The notes: a model not told the origin generated them from the sequence alone. 64,000 nucleotides of DNA from Bog-532 sp963824545 (GCA_963824545.1 CAWGPP010000033.1:1-64000); one strand, 5' to 3'. Counted from the stretch's first letter, positions 52,851 through 62,381 are shown. Numbers and translations are program-made.

Positions 52851-53068
52851 CCACCTAGGTATCCAGGCGATGAGATCTGCTTCCCCCCGTCCTTCTGACA
52901 GGTGCCGTGTCGCCCGCGTTCCGCGTAATTCGGGGATTCTGGAGGCATGCGCCGGATGAAACGGCAGGTCAGCGTGCCGGGCCTGGTGACACGACCGAAA
53001 ATCCCCAGAGACACGATTCGTTCAGATACTTCTGGTAGTACCAGTGGATCGTGTAGCCTCCTAGAGCA

Positions 53069-53557
53069 ATGTACGTGAAGACCTCGGCGCGGAAGACCAG
53101 GACCGGCGAAGTGCGGTACCTGCAGCTCGCCCATAACGAGTGGGACGCGGCCAAGGGCCGGTCGGTGCCGAAGGTGATCTACGGGTTCGGCCGCGAGGAC
53201 CAGCTCGATAAGGAGGCCGTCCGCCGCCTGGCCGCGTCGCTTTCGCGGCTGCTGGAGCCCGGCGAGGTGCCCGCCGCCCCCGGCGAGGGCCTGGAGTTCG
53301 CCGGGTCGCGGCCCTACGGCGGCGCCTATGCCCTGGACCGGCTGTGGCAGCGCCTCGGGATCGGGGCGATCCTGGCCGGGCTGGCGTCCTCCGGCCGGGG
53401 TCGGCCGCGGGACGCGGCCGCGGCGGAGCGGGTACTGTTCGGGCTGGCCGCGAACCGGACGCTCGCGCCGTCATCGAAGCTCGCGGCGTCGGAATGGATG
53501 AGCCGCGACGTGCACATCGACGGCCTCGGCGAGGTCAGCGACGGCGCCTGCTACCGG
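53069..53557 (+). pseudogene. IS1634-family transposase, N-terminal fragment
   Basis: 163 codons matching the start of IS1634-type transposases: MYVKTSARKTRTGEVRYLQL, HNEWDAAKGRSVPKVIYGFG and NRTLAPSSKLAASEWM. The reading ends at GACYR, where the group II intron relic begins. The complete protein has about 550 residues, and no downstream part is found before fabI, so it is a fragment. Confidence 0.82.
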
Positions 53558-54395
53558 GGTCGGGTAGCCGGGAGGAACTTCCCCTCCCGGCCCCCACAGA
53601 TCCGTACGTAAACCTCTCGGTTTATACGGCTCCTGTCGTTCTGGTCATCTGGCGGCCCAGGGAACCCATTGCCATTGCGTGAACATGCTGGGATATCTCT
53701 TGATGATCTCCAGCAGCTTGCGATAGGCGATCTTGGGTCCTTGAAGTCGTCGGTATTTCTTGCGGATCCATCGCACCAGGTAGGCGTTGATGCGCGCCAG
53801 GAGGGGATACAGCGCGGAGCGGTAGAACGCCCCGTAGTACCGCATCCATCCCGCCACGACCGGATTGATGGCCTTGGCGAGTTCGGCGAGGGTGAGGGTG
53901 GTGCGGCGGTGCAGCCGCCAGGTGCGGACTGCGCCGCTGATCTCTTCAGGGCATCCTTGCTGATCGCGGGCAGGAACGACGAGAACTTGCTGCCGTTCTT
54001 GCGCCGCGCCGAGCGCGCCCGGAACGTGAAGCCGAGGAAGGTGAAGGAGGTGTGTTCGTACGAGCCACGCCTCTTGCCGTCCTGGGCAGACCGTCCAGGC
54101 CGGTATCCAAAGGAACGCCGGTTCCACCAGAGCCTCCAGACGCCGGCAGCAACGGTCTGAGCGACCCTGTCCGCGACGGTCGCGATGCCGAGCATCCTGG
54201 TGCCGCCGCCATGCGGTTTCGGGATCTCCACTGCGCGCACCGGCGGGGAACCAGGTCCCCGACGACATCCGATTCCAGATCCGGTACAAGTTGTTCTTCA
54301 GATCGGCCTCGAAGCCGTCGATGGACACCCCGTCCACCCCGGCGGCGCCCTGATTCTGCCTCACCTTTCCGCCGAGAGCGCTGCCCAGATCTCTG
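53558..54395 (-). mobile_element. Degenerate group II intron relic
   Basis: Lies in the IS1634 fragment in opposite orientation. It ends near 53558-53590 with a hairpin gccgggagg/cctcccggc that resembles the 3-prime intron domains, and it carries a broken reverse transcriptase gene. The 5-prime intron part is missing. Confidence 0.6.
53645..54364 (-). pseudogene. Group II intron reverse transcriptase/maturase, broken
   Basis: Three pieces in two frames: RQNQGAAGVDGVSIDGFE (from 54364), then AVEIPKPHGGGTRMLGIATVADRVAQ and SFGYRPGRSAQD followed by SFTFLGFTFRARSARRKNG (from 54240), then back in the first frame NPVVAGWMRYYGAFYRSALYP and AYRKLLEIIKRYP to 53645. A large internal deletion joins GRSAQD directly to the FLGFTFR segment, removing the catalytic YADD block. 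Non-functional. Confidence 0.82.
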
Positions 54396-54421
54396 GGCGT
54401 AGGCGCGAGGGCGGGGCGAAT

Positions 54422-55186
54422 TCAGGCACCCATGGCGTGGGCGCCGCCGTCGACGTGGACGATCTCGCCGGTGGTGGCGGGGAACCAGTCGGACAGCAGC
54501 GCCACGCAGCCGCGCGCGGCGGGGCCTGGGTCGGTGATGTCCCAGCCGAGCGGGGCGCGCTCGGCCCACACGCCCTCGAACTTTTCCGAGCCGGGGATGC
54601 TGCGGAACGCCATCGTGCGCAGCGGGCCTGCCGATACCAGGTTGACCCGGATGCCCTTGCCGCCGAGGTCGCGGGCCAGGTAACGCGAGCAGGACTCCAG
54701 CCCGGCCTTGGCCACGCCCATCCAGTCGTAGCCGGGCCAGGCCACGCTGGCGTCGAAGTCCAGCCCGACGATCGAGCCGCCGCCGGTCATCAGCGGCAGC
54801 GCCGCCACGGCCAGGGACTTCAGCGAGTAGGTGGATACCTGCACCGCGGTCGCCACGTCGTCCCAGGTCGTGTTCAGGAAGTTGCCGCCCATCGCATCCT
54901 GGGGCGCGAACGCGACCGCGTGCACCAGGCCGTCCAGCCGGTCGACGTGGGCCGAGACCCGTTCCGTCAGCGAGTCCAGGTGGTCGGGGTCGGTCACGTC
55001 GAGCTCCAGCACCGGCGGCGGATCCGGCAGCCGCTTGGCGATCCGCTCGACCAGGCTCAGCCGGCCGTAACCGGTCAGCACCACGGTCGCGCCTTCCTCT
55101 TGCGCGACCTTCGCGACGTGGAACGCGATCGAGGAGTCGGTCAGCACGCCGGTGATCAGGATGCGCTTGCCCGCCAGAATTCCCAT
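54422..55186 (-). CDS. fabI: Enoyl-ACP reductase (InhA/FabI)
   Basis: 254 aa. NADH-dependent reduction of enoyl-ACP in fatty-acid elongation. GILAGKRILITGVLTDSSIAFHVAK is the cofactor-binding start, and the catalytic Y153-x6-K160 is in PGYDWMGVAKAGLES. VNLVSAGPLRTMAFRSIPG and the terminal VHVDGGAHAMGA are typical of InhA-like enzymes. It follows fabG by 5 nt in a two-gene operon, a common actinobacterial pair. Full length. Confidence 0.94.
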   Translation of the reverse strand: MGILAGKRILITGVLTDSSIAFHVAKVAQEEGATVVLTGYGRLSLVERIAKRLPDPPPVLELDVTDPDHLDSLTERVSAHVDRLDGLVHAVAFAPQDAMGGNFLNTTWDDVATAVQVSTYSLKSLAVAALPLMTGGGSIVGLDFDASVAWPGYDWMGVAKAGLESCSRYLARDLGGKGIRVNLVSAGPLRTMAFRSIPGSEKFEGVWAERAPLGWDITDPGPAARGCVALLSDWFPATTGEIVHVDGGAHAMGA

Positions 55187-55191
55187 GCCGG

Positions 55192-55896
55192 TCAGTGTCC
55201 CATGCCCAAACCGCCGTCCACCGGGATGACCGCCCCGGTGATGTAGGCCGCATCGTCCCCGGCCAGGAACGACACCGCCCCGGCGACCTCATGCGGGGCG
55301 GCGTACCGGCCCAGCGGGACCGCGCCAAGGATGACCGCCTTCCGGTCCTCCGGCAGCGCCGCGGTCATGTCGCTCTCCACGAAGCCCGGCGCGATCACGT
55401 TGGCGGTGATGCCGCGCGATCCCAGCTCCCGGGCCAGCGAGCGCGCGAGGCCGACCAGGCCAGCCTTGGACGCCGCGTAGTTGGCCTGGCCCGGCGAGCC
55501 GTACAGGCCCACCACCGAGGAGATGAAGATCAGCCGGCCGCGGCGGGCCCGGACCATCCCGCGCACCGCCCGCTTGGCGACCCGGAAGGCCCCGGTCAGG
55601 TTGGTGTCCAGCACGCTGGTGAAGTCGTCCTCGCTCATCAGCGCGAGCAGCTGGTCGTGGGTGATGCCGGCGTTGGCCACCAGCACCTCCACCGGGCCGT
55701 GGGCGGCCTCGACCTGCTTGAACGCGGCGTCCACGGACGCGGTGTCCAGCACATCGCACGGGACGACGGCCAGCCCTTCCACGGGATCCCCAGACCGCGA
55801 GGTGACGGTGACGCTCTCCCCGTCCTCAGCGAGCCGGCGCGCGATGGCCAGCCCGATCCCCCGGTTTCCCCCCGTCACCAGGACGCTGCGTGCCAT
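55192..55896 (-). CDS. fabG: 3-oxoacyl-ACP reductase
   Basis: 234-aa short-chain dehydrogenase for the first reduction in the fatty-acid elongation cycle. It has NADP motif TGGNRGIGLA (about 8-17), NAG at 75-77, the SS before VVGLYG at 126-127, Y140-x3-K144 and the C-terminal AYITGAVIPVDGGLGMGH. The ATG at 55896 is preferred over the upstream frame because conserved sequence starts there and GGAGGTGG lies 8 nt upstream. Translated just before fabI. Confidence 0.94.
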   Translation of the reverse strand: MARSVLVTGGNRGIGLAIARRLAEDGESVTVTSRSGDPVEGLAVVPCDVLDTASVDAAFKQVEAAHGPVEVLVANAGITHDQLLALMSEDDFTSVLDTNLTGAFRVAKRAVRGMVRARRGRLIFISSVVGLYGSPGQANYAASKAGLVGLARSLARELGSRGITANVIAPGFVESDMTAALPEDRKAVILGAVPLGRYAAPHEVAGAVSFLAGDDAAYITGAVIPVDGGLGMGH

Positions 55897-56047
55897 GGGC
55901 CGTTCCACCTCCACGTCGGGCGCGCCGGTTGTGCCGGTCGCGCGGGCAACCGTGGCGAGCGTATCGGTCGCGGCCCCCGTTCGTCCGCATCGCAGGCTGC
56001 CGGTTATATCCCTGGGGCACGCCCGGGGGGTGCGGTAAGTTGCTGGC

Positions 56048-57559
56048 GTGACTCACGGTGGCCAGCATGAGATAGATCCCCAGTTCACCGCGCTCCCGTT
56101 GCGGGCGCTCGCCGACGCGGCGATGCAGCAGGCGGCCGATCTGGGCGCCGGGCACGCGGATTTCCGGGCCGAGCGGATCCGCAGCCAGACGATCGGGCTG
56201 TCGGACGGCAACCTGGAGACGCTGTTCGACGCCAGCGACATCGGCCTGGCCGTCCGCGTCGTCGTCGATGGCACCTGGGGTTTCGCCTCGGCCGTGGACC
56301 TCACCTCCGACGCCGCGGCGCAGGCGGCGCGCGAGGCGGTGGAGGTGGCCCGGGTCGCGGCGGCCATGAACACGGAACGGATCGAGCTAGCCCCCGAACC
56401 GGCCCACGGCGACGTCACCTGGGTGTCCGCCTACGACGTCGACCCGTTCGACGTGAGCGCGGCCGACAAGGCGGCGCTGCTGGCCGACTGGAGCAAGCAG
56501 TTGCTGGCCCGGGACGGCGTCGACCACGTGGACGCGCACCTGCTGCAGGTCAGGGAGTGCAAGTTCTACGCCGACGGCGCCACCACCGCCACCCAGCAGC
56601 GGGTACGGCTGCATCCCGCGCTCACCGCCGTGGCCGTGGAGAAGGACGGCCGGTTCGAGACCATGCGCACGCTGGCGCCGCCCGCCGGGCGCGGGTATGA
56701 GTACCTGCACGGCACGGGGTGGGACTTCCAGGCCGAACTGGAGCAGCTCCCGGCGCTGCTGGCGGAGAAGCTAGCCGCGCCGTCGGTCCACCCCGGGCGC
56801 TACGACCTGGTGATCGACCCGTCCAACCTGTGGCTGACCATCCACGAATCGATCGGCCATGCGACCGAGCTGGACCGGGCCCTCGGTTACGAGGCGGCCT
56901 ACGCCGGCACCTCGTTCGCCACCCCGGACAAGCTGGGCACGCTGCAGTACGGCTCGCCGCACATGCGCGTCACCGGGGACCGGACCGCCCCGCACGGCCT
57001 GGCCACCGTCGGCTACGACGACGAGGGGGTGGCCGGCCAGTCGTGGGACCTGATCACCGGCGGCGTGCTGTCCGGGTACCAGCTCGACCGCCGGATGGCG
57101 GCCCTGACCGGCCGCGACCGGTCCAACGGCTGCGCGTTCGCCGACTCCCCCGGCCATATGCCGTTGCAGCGGATGGCCAACGTTTCCCTGCAGCCCGCCG
57201 AGGGCGGCCCGTCCACCAGCGAGCTGATCGCCGGGGTCGAGGACGGGATCTTCATCGCCGGGGACAAGAGCTGGTCGATCGACATGCAGCGGTACAACTT
57301 CCAGTTCACCGCGCAGCGGTTTTACAAGATCACCGGCGGGCGGCTGGCCGGGCAGCTCCGCGACGTCGCCTACCAGGCGACCACGACCGACTTCTGGAAC
57401 GCCATGGAGGCCATCGGGGGCCCGCAGACCTACGTGCTGGGCGGCGCGTTCAACTGCGGCAAGGGCCAGCCCGGGCAGGTGGCCCCGGTCAGCCACGGCG
57501 CCCCCTCGGTGCTCATGCGCGGCATCCGGATACTCAACACGGTAGAGGAAGCGGCATGA
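56048..57559 (+). CDS. tldD: Metalloprotease TldD
   Basis: 503 aa, one half of the TldD/TldE heterodimeric protease that removes short leaders or degrades unfolded peptides. The zinc motif HESIGH (about residues 266-271) is intact and the later Cys ligand region FNCGKGQPGQ is present. Starts at a GTG; coupled to tldE by ATGA overlap. In the window it lies apart from any peptide natural-product gene, so a general role is likely. Confidence 0.92.
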   Translation: MTHGGQHEIDPQFTALPLRALADAAMQQAADLGAGHADFRAERIRSQTIGLSDGNLETLFDASDIGLAVRVVVDGTWGFASAVDLTSDAAAQAAREAVEVARVAAAMNTERIELAPEPAHGDVTWVSAYDVDPFDVSAADKAALLADWSKQLLARDGVDHVDAHLLQVRECKFYADGATTATQQRVRLHPALTAVAVEKDGRFETMRTLAPPAGRGYEYLHGTGWDFQAELEQLPALLAEKLAAPSVHPGRYDLVIDPSNLWLTIHESIGHATELDRALGYEAAYAGTSFATPDKLGTLQYGSPHMRVTGDRTAPHGLATVGYDDEGVAGQSWDLITGGVLSGYQLDRRMAALTGRDRSNGCAFADSPGHMPLQRMANVSLQPAEGGPSTSELIAGVEDGIFIAGDKSWSIDMQRYNFQFTAQRFYKITGGRLAGQLRDVAYQATTTDFWNAMEAIGGPQTYVLGGAFNCGKGQPGQVAPVSHGAPSVLMRGIRILNTVEEAA

Positions 57560-58980
57560 GCCAGCGACCGCAGGACGTCGTCGAACAGGCCCTTTCCGTC
57601 TCGGCCAGCAGCGACTGCGTGGTCATCGCGGACGAGACGTCCACCGCGAACCTCCGCTGGGCGGGGAACACGCTCACCACGAACGGCGTGGCGCGTTCCC
57701 GCCGGCTCACCGTGATCGCCATCGACCGGCGGGCGGCCGGGGCCGCGGTCGGCGTGGTGTCGCGGTCCGGGGTGCGCGACGAAGAGGTGGAAAGCGTGGT
57801 CCGGGCGGCCGAGAAGGAAGCCGCCGAGGGATCGCTGGCCGAGGACGCGGCGCCGCTGATCGAGCCGGGCGACACCGCCCGGCCCGGCGGAACGGGCCCC
57901 GGCGGAACGGGCCCCGGCTGGGAGGATCCGCCGGAGCGGACCGGCATCGGCGTGCTGGAGGGCTTCGCCGGGCAGCTGGGCGACACACTCCGCGCGGCCG
58001 GCGCCAGCGGGCGGAAGCTGTACGGCTTCGCCGAGCACGAGCTGACCTCCACGTTCCTGGGCACGTCGGCGGGCCTGCGGCTGCGGCATGACCAGCCGTC
58101 GGGGAAGGTCGAGCTCAACGCGAAATCGGCCGACCTGAGCCGGTCGGCGTGGGCGGGCGAGGCGACCAGGGACTTCACCGACGTGGACGTGGCCGCCCTG
58201 GACGGGGGGCTGGCCGAGCGGCTGGAGTGGGCCCGGCGGCGGGTCGAGCTGCCCGCCGGGCGGTACGAGACGCTGCTTCCGCCCACCGCCACCGCGGACC
58301 TGCTGACCTACCTGTACTGGTCGGCCGGGGCCAAGGACGCCATCGACGGCCGGACCGTGTTCAGCAAGCCCGGCGGCGGCACCCGGGTCGGCGAGTCGCT
58401 CACCGGCCTCCCGGTAACGCTGCGTAGTGATCCCCGTTATCCCGGCCTGGAGTGCGCCCCGTTCGTCGTTGCGCACGCGTCCGGCCGGGACTCTTCGGTG
58501 TTCGATAACGGGCGGCCGCTCGGGCCGACGGAATGGATCCGGCGCGGCGAGCTGGCCGCGCTCACCCAGACCCGGCATTCGGCGCGGCTGTCCGGGCTGC
58601 CGGCCACCCCCGCCATCGACAACCTGATCTTCGAAACGGACGCGCCCGGCGCGCCGGGGCTGCCGGACATGATCGCGCGCACCGAGCGCGGCCTGCTGCT
58701 CACCTGCCTCTGGTACATCCGTGAGGTCGACCCGCAGACGCTGCTGCTCACCGGGCTGACCCGGGACGGCGTGTACCTGGTGGAACACGGCGAGGTCACC
58801 GGGGCGGTCAACAACTTCCGGTTCAACGAGAGCCCGGTCGCCATGCTGAGCCGCCTGGCCGAGGTCGGCGCGAGCGTGCCCGCGCTGCCGCGCGAGTGGG
58901 GCGACTACTTCAGCCGGGCGGCGATGCCGCCGGTCCGGGTCGAGGGCTTCAACATGTCCTCGGTCAGCCAGGCCAGCTAA
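57556..58980 (+). CDS. tldE: TldE/PmbA family protein
   Basis: 474 aa, the non-catalytic partner of TldD that completes the protease chamber. It has VIADETSTANLRWAGNTLTTNG, LYGFAEHELTSTFLGTSAGLRLRH and FNESPVAMLSRLAEVG, without the HExxxH site, as expected. A short GGTGP repeat lies at about residues 118-130. Starts at the ATG overlapping the tldD stop; ends in a 4-nt overlap with the convergent MFS gene. Confidence 0.92.
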   Translation: MSQRPQDVVEQALSVSASSDCVVIADETSTANLRWAGNTLTTNGVARSRRLTVIAIDRRAAGAAVGVVSRSGVRDEEVESVVRAAEKEAAEGSLAEDAAPLIEPGDTARPGGTGPGGTGPGWEDPPERTGIGVLEGFAGQLGDTLRAAGASGRKLYGFAEHELTSTFLGTSAGLRLRHDQPSGKVELNAKSADLSRSAWAGEATRDFTDVDVAALDGGLAERLEWARRRVELPAGRYETLLPPTATADLLTYLYWSAGAKDAIDGRTVFSKPGGGTRVGESLTGLPVTLRSDPRYPGLECAPFVVAHASGRDSSVFDNGRPLGPTEWIRRGELAALTQTRHSARLSGLPATPAIDNLIFETDAPGAPGLPDMIARTERGLLLTCLWYIREVDPQTLLLTGLTRDGVYLVEHGEVTGAVNNFRFNESPVAMLSRLAEVGASVPALPREWGDYFSRAAMPPVRVEGFNMSSVSQAS

Positions 58981-60251
58981 CCGCTCCGGGCCAGTTCCGG
59001 CTCGCGCTGGGGCGCCCGGCCCCGCCGGGGCAGCAGGACCGGGGTGGCCAGCAGCAGCACGCCGGCGGCCGCGATCGCGGCGCGCAGGCTGGTCAGGCTG
59101 GCCAGCAGCCCCCACACGGCGGTCAGGGCCGCGATGGCCAGGCTGCTGCTGACCGACCACGCGGACAGGGTGCGGGCGACCCGGTCCGTCGCGATCTGCT
59201 CCAGCCGGTAGGTGGCGAGCACCGGGTTGAACACGCCGCAGCAGGTGACCAGGCCGAACTGGACGGCGATGACGAGGACCAGGCCGGCCGCGCCGGGCCG
59301 GACGAAGGCCAGCCCCAGCGGCCAGCACGCGCGCAGCGCCCCGGCGGTGCGGAGGACCTGGCGCTGCCCGAACCGCGCCACGAGCCGGCGGGCCAGCCGT
59401 GCGCCGATCAGGCCGCCCACGCAGGGCGCGGCGAAGGCGAGGCCGAACTGCCATGGCCGGAACCCGAGCCGGCTGAGCATGAGGACCGCCATCAGCGGCG
59501 CGGACACCATAATCAGGCCATTGACCAGAATCGAATTAACGAACAGCAGGCGCAGCACCGGGTGGGCCAGGATGCAGCGCCATCCGCCGGCCAGGTCACG
59601 AGCGCGCAATCCCGGGTGGTCGGTTCGCTCCGGGCGCGGCTCCCGGCCGCCGATCGCGGCGATCCCCGCGGCCGAGAGCAGGTAACTGACCGCATCGGCC
59701 AGCACCGTCGCTACCGGCCCGAACACCCCGATCGCGGCGCCGCCGAGCGGCGGGCCGAGCACGGTGGCGGTCCAGGTCGTTGATTCAAATCGCCCGTTCG
59801 CGACGAGCAAATCCTCCGGCCGCACGAGCGCCTTCAGGCAGGCTCCGCTGGCCGCGTTAAAGGCAATCCTGGCGGCGGCCACGATGACCGACACCACCAG
59901 CAGCTGGGCGAAGCTGAGCCAGCCGAGCGCGAACGCGGCGGGGACGCTGGCCATCGCCGCGAACCGGGTCAGGTCCATCGCCACCATGACCGGCCGTTTG
60001 CGGCGGAACTCCACCCACGGGCCGAGCGGCACCGCGACCACCGCCCCCACCGCCAGCCCCGCGGCGGCCAGCGCCGACACCTCGGCCGGCCCGGCGTGCA
60101 GCACGATGACCGCGATCAGCGGAAACGCGCCGAACCCGAGCCCCGTGCCGTACGCGCTGACCGCGTACGCCGCCCAGAGCCACCCGAACTGCCGCCCCAG
60201 TGACCGCCTGCCCACTACGCCCGCCTCGCTGTCTGGCCGCCTTGCCCGCAT
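58977..60251 (-). CDS. MFS transporter
   Basis: 424 aa, about twelve membrane segments (for example FGAFPLIAVIVLHAGPAEVSAL, then cytoplasmic GPWVEFRRKRPVMVAMDLTRF, the motif-A-like loop). It resembles MFS_1/enterobactin-exporter type proteins, so drug or metabolite efflux is likely. Start chosen at the ATG 60251; a GTG about nine codons downstream (VVGRRSLGRQFGW) is nearly as good. Divergent from the LysR gene, with 107 nt between. Confidence 0.86.
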   Translation of the reverse strand: MRARRPDSEAGVVGRRSLGRQFGWLWAAYAVSAYGTGLGFGAFPLIAVIVLHAGPAEVSALAAAGLAVGAVVAVPLGPWVEFRRKRPVMVAMDLTRFAAMASVPAAFALGWLSFAQLLVVSVIVAAARIAFNAASGACLKALVRPEDLLVANGRFESTTWTATVLGPPLGGAAIGVFGPVATVLADAVSYLLSAAGIAAIGGREPRPERTDHPGLRARDLAGGWRCILAHPVLRLLFVNSILVNGLIMVSAPLMAVLMLSRLGFRPWQFGLAFAAPCVGGLIGARLARRLVARFGQRQVLRTAGALRACWPLGLAFVRPGAAGLVLVIAVQFGLVTCCGVFNPVLATYRLEQIATDRVARTLSAWSVSSSLAIAALTAVWGLLASLTSLRAAIAAAGVLLLATPVLLPRRGRAPQREPELARSG

Positions 60252-60358
60252 CCGCTGACGCTGGCTACCGCGATCAAAGCGGGCCGCCCGGCGGTGGAGC
60301 AAACAACCGCTCTCCCGGCGAGCCACAACCAGGCGTTGTGCGGCTAGGGTCGATCGGC

Positions 60359-61306
60359 ATGGATCTCGATGCCGTGCGCACGTTCGTCGCGGTCGCGGAC
60401 GCGGGCCAGTTCTCCGAGGCCGCCGCCGATCTGTCGGTCACCCAGCAGGCCGTCTCCAAGCGCGTCGCCGCGCTGGAAAAGGACCTCGGGGTGCGGCTGT
60501 TCGCCCGCACGGCGCGCGGAGCCCAGCTCACCATCGACGGGCAGGCGTTCCTGCCGCACGCCCGCGACCTGCTGCTCGCCGAAGAGCGGGCCGCCGCCTC
60601 CGTCCGGCCCGGCCGCCGGCCCCTGCGCGTCGACGTGGTCGGCCGGCAGCTCGCCCCGGCCGGCCTGCTGCGCGACTTCCACCGCGCCCATCCCGGGACC
60701 GAACTCGACGTCGTGACGCACCTGCTGGACGCCGGCGCGGCCATCGCCGCGGTCCGGTCCGGCACGCTCGACGCGTCGTTCCGCGCCCTCACCCGGCCCG
60801 CGCGGCTCCTCCCCGACGGCATCGTGGCCGTCCGCGTCCTCGATGAGCCCGTCCAGCTCCTGACCGGGCCGGGCCACCAGTTCGCCGCCGCCCGCGCGGT
60901 CACGCCCGCCCAGCTGGCCGGGCACCGGATCTGGATGCCCGGCATCGTCACCGGCACCGAGTGGGCCGCGTATTACGACGAGCTCGCCGCCTCTTTCGGG
61001 TTCACCATCGACGTGGTGGGCCCCACCTTCGGCACCGAGCCGCTGATCGACACGATCGCCGGCTCCCCGGACCTGGCGACCTTCGTCGGCGAGCAGACCC
61101 GGCTCGTCTGGCCCGCCGACTACGACCTGCGGCGGGTGGCCGTGCACGACCCGGTGCCCGTCTACCCGCACGCGCTGATCTGGCGCAGCGACAACCCGCA
61201 CCCCGCGCTCGGCGCCCTCCGCGGTTACCTTGGCTCCGCCCCGCCCCGGCACCACGACGGCGGCACCTGGACCCCGGCGTGGACCACGGCCTGGACCCCG
61301 GCCTGA
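60359..61306 (+). CDS. LysR-family transcriptional regulator
   Basis: 315 aa. The N-terminal winged helix (MDLDAVRTFVAVADAGQFSEAAADLSVTQQAVSKRVAALE-type) is followed by a substrate-binding domain with RVLDEPVQLLTGPGHQFA and PLIDTIAGSPDLATFVGEQT. Divergent position to the MFS gene is the classic LysR layout and suggests it controls that exporter. The last 20 residues are a Thr/Trp-rich repeat (WTPAWTTAWTPA), not part of the family. Confidence 0.9.
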   Translation: MDLDAVRTFVAVADAGQFSEAAADLSVTQQAVSKRVAALEKDLGVRLFARTARGAQLTIDGQAFLPHARDLLLAEERAAASVRPGRRPLRVDVVGRQLAPAGLLRDFHRAHPGTELDVVTHLLDAGAAIAAVRSGTLDASFRALTRPARLLPDGIVAVRVLDEPVQLLTGPGHQFAAARAVTPAQLAGHRIWMPGIVTGTEWAAYYDELAASFGFTIDVVGPTFGTEPLIDTIAGSPDLATFVGEQTRLVWPADYDLRRVAVHDPVPVYPHALIWRSDNPHPALGALRGYLGSAPPRHHDGGTWTPAWTTAWTPA

Positions 61307-61437
61307 ATCCGCTGAACACCCAGGCGGCGGCCGGTGCCCAGCACGCGCGGCAGCGGCGGGCACGGACTTCGCTCACAGCGGAGCGCGCATGTTAGCCCGG
61401 GGCGCGAGCCCGCGCAAGGCGGGGATACCGTGGAGAG

Positions 61438-61827
61438 ATGAGGATTGGCAGCCGCGCCCGCAACCAGGATGTGCACATGGTGACGCAGGCCCGGCGGCCG
61501 ATGTCGGAGGACATCGCCTACCGGCAGCGCAGATACCTCATCATGATGTCTTTCCGGGCTATCTGCTTTGGGATCACCATTCTGCTGTTCGTGAACCATC
61601 TGGGCTGGCTCGCCGCCATACCGGCGGTCTTCGCGATCTTCGTTCCGTACGTTGCGGTCGTCTTTGCCAACGGCGGCCGCGAGCCTGACAACGTTCGCGG
61701 ATTCCTGGAGTATCGGCCAAAACCGGCAGAACGGCGCATTTTGCCTGGCCAATCCGGCCTAGCTGACCCTTCGGATGCGTCCGGCCCGTCGGCCACTCCG
61801 GGCCCTACGCGCTCCAGCCAGGGATAA
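61438..61827 (+). CDS. DUF3099 membrane protein
   Basis: 129 aa. RRPMSEDIAYRQRRYLIMMSFRAICFGITILLF and then LAAIPAVFAIFVPYVAVVFAN give two membrane helices, the DUF3099 pattern seen in actinomycetes near fabG/fabI. Role unknown. Starts ATG at 61438, or a later ATG at about 61474 (MVTQARRP). The C-terminus is a Pro/Ser-rich tail. Confidence 0.86.
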   Translation: MRIGSRARNQDVHMVTQARRPMSEDIAYRQRRYLIMMSFRAICFGITILLFVNHLGWLAAIPAVFAIFVPYVAVVFANGGREPDNVRGFLEYRPKPAERRILPGQSGLADPSDASGPSATPGPTRSSQG

Positions 61828-61920
61828 CACGGCGTTCGTGGCACGTCCGCACGCGGCTAAGGCGCGGCCCCTTCGCCACCACACTGGGCACTTCTCCCGA
61901 GATGTACTCGTGATTGGGTC

Positions 61921-61952
61921 TTGACACGTACGGGGGGGTTTCCGTGTAGCAT
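61921..61952 (+). promoter_or_regulatory. Promoter of the 6C-like RNA
   Basis: TTGACA at 61921-61926 and TAGCAT at 61947-61952 with a 20-nt spacer; TGTAGC at 61945 would give 18 nt. Transcription would start near 61959, exactly at the first hairpin. Confidence 0.6.
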
Positions 61953-61957
61953 TCATA

Positions 61958-62110
61958 TCGGTGCTCTGGTCCCCCGTCGGAGCACCGCTACCGGCGTTTC
62001 GGGCCCCCGTCGAAACGCCGATGAATGCGACGCCGGGTGGTTTGCCCCCGTAGCCACCCGGCGTCGCGCCATGCTCGGAGTCTTTCAGACTCCTCGCCGG
62101 GGGCTCGCAG
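61958..62110 (+). ncRNA. 6C-like small RNA, three CCCCCGT-loop hairpins
   Basis: Three hairpins in a row: ggtgctc/gagcacc (61960-61986), cggcgtttcg/cgaaacgccg (61992-62020) and gcgacgccgggtgg/ccacccggcgtcgc (62027-62067). Each loop presents CCCCCGT. A fourth short hairpin ggagtct-ttc-agactcc (62077-62093) follows, then cccggggggcgaccccccgg at 62115-62135. The actinobacterial 6C RNA is defined by hairpins with C-rich loops, known to bind GGG-rich targets in mycobacteria (B11). A third loop is unusual. The end is estimated. Confidence 0.72.
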
Positions 62111-62190
62111 TGTTATCCCGGGGGGCGACCCCCCGGACCCCCCCGGTGTGGCACACTCTGTGATTGCAGTTGCCGTTTGTAGGCCGGGCA

Positions 62191-62226
62191 CTGTCCGTAA
62201 TTGGCCTGGGGGCTGTCCGTAATTGG
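62191..62226. repeat. Direct repeat ctgtccgtaattgg, two copies
   Basis: Exact 14-bp copies at 62191-62204 and 62213-62226, 22 bp start to start. They lie in the gap between the 6C-like RNA and the ABC-2 fragment, where no gene is seen (62140-62381). Could be a two-site operator. Confidence 0.5.
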
Positions 62227-62381
62227 TTTCGGTCAGTGATTTGTTTGCGCATCGGCGGGTCGCGTTTGCGGAGATTTTGGGGGAGCTTGGCCGTGAGTTT
62301 ATTAACGGGTGGGGGTAATGGGGATTTCGGACCCTTTTGGGGCGGAGGGTACTGCCCGTAGAGGTTTGGCCAGTATCGGTC

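Noticed and set aside
54422..61306. Secondary-metabolite cluster (fabI, fabG, tldD/E, MFS, LysR)
   Set aside because: No synthase, precursor peptide or tailoring genes; these are standard core genes in actinomycetes.
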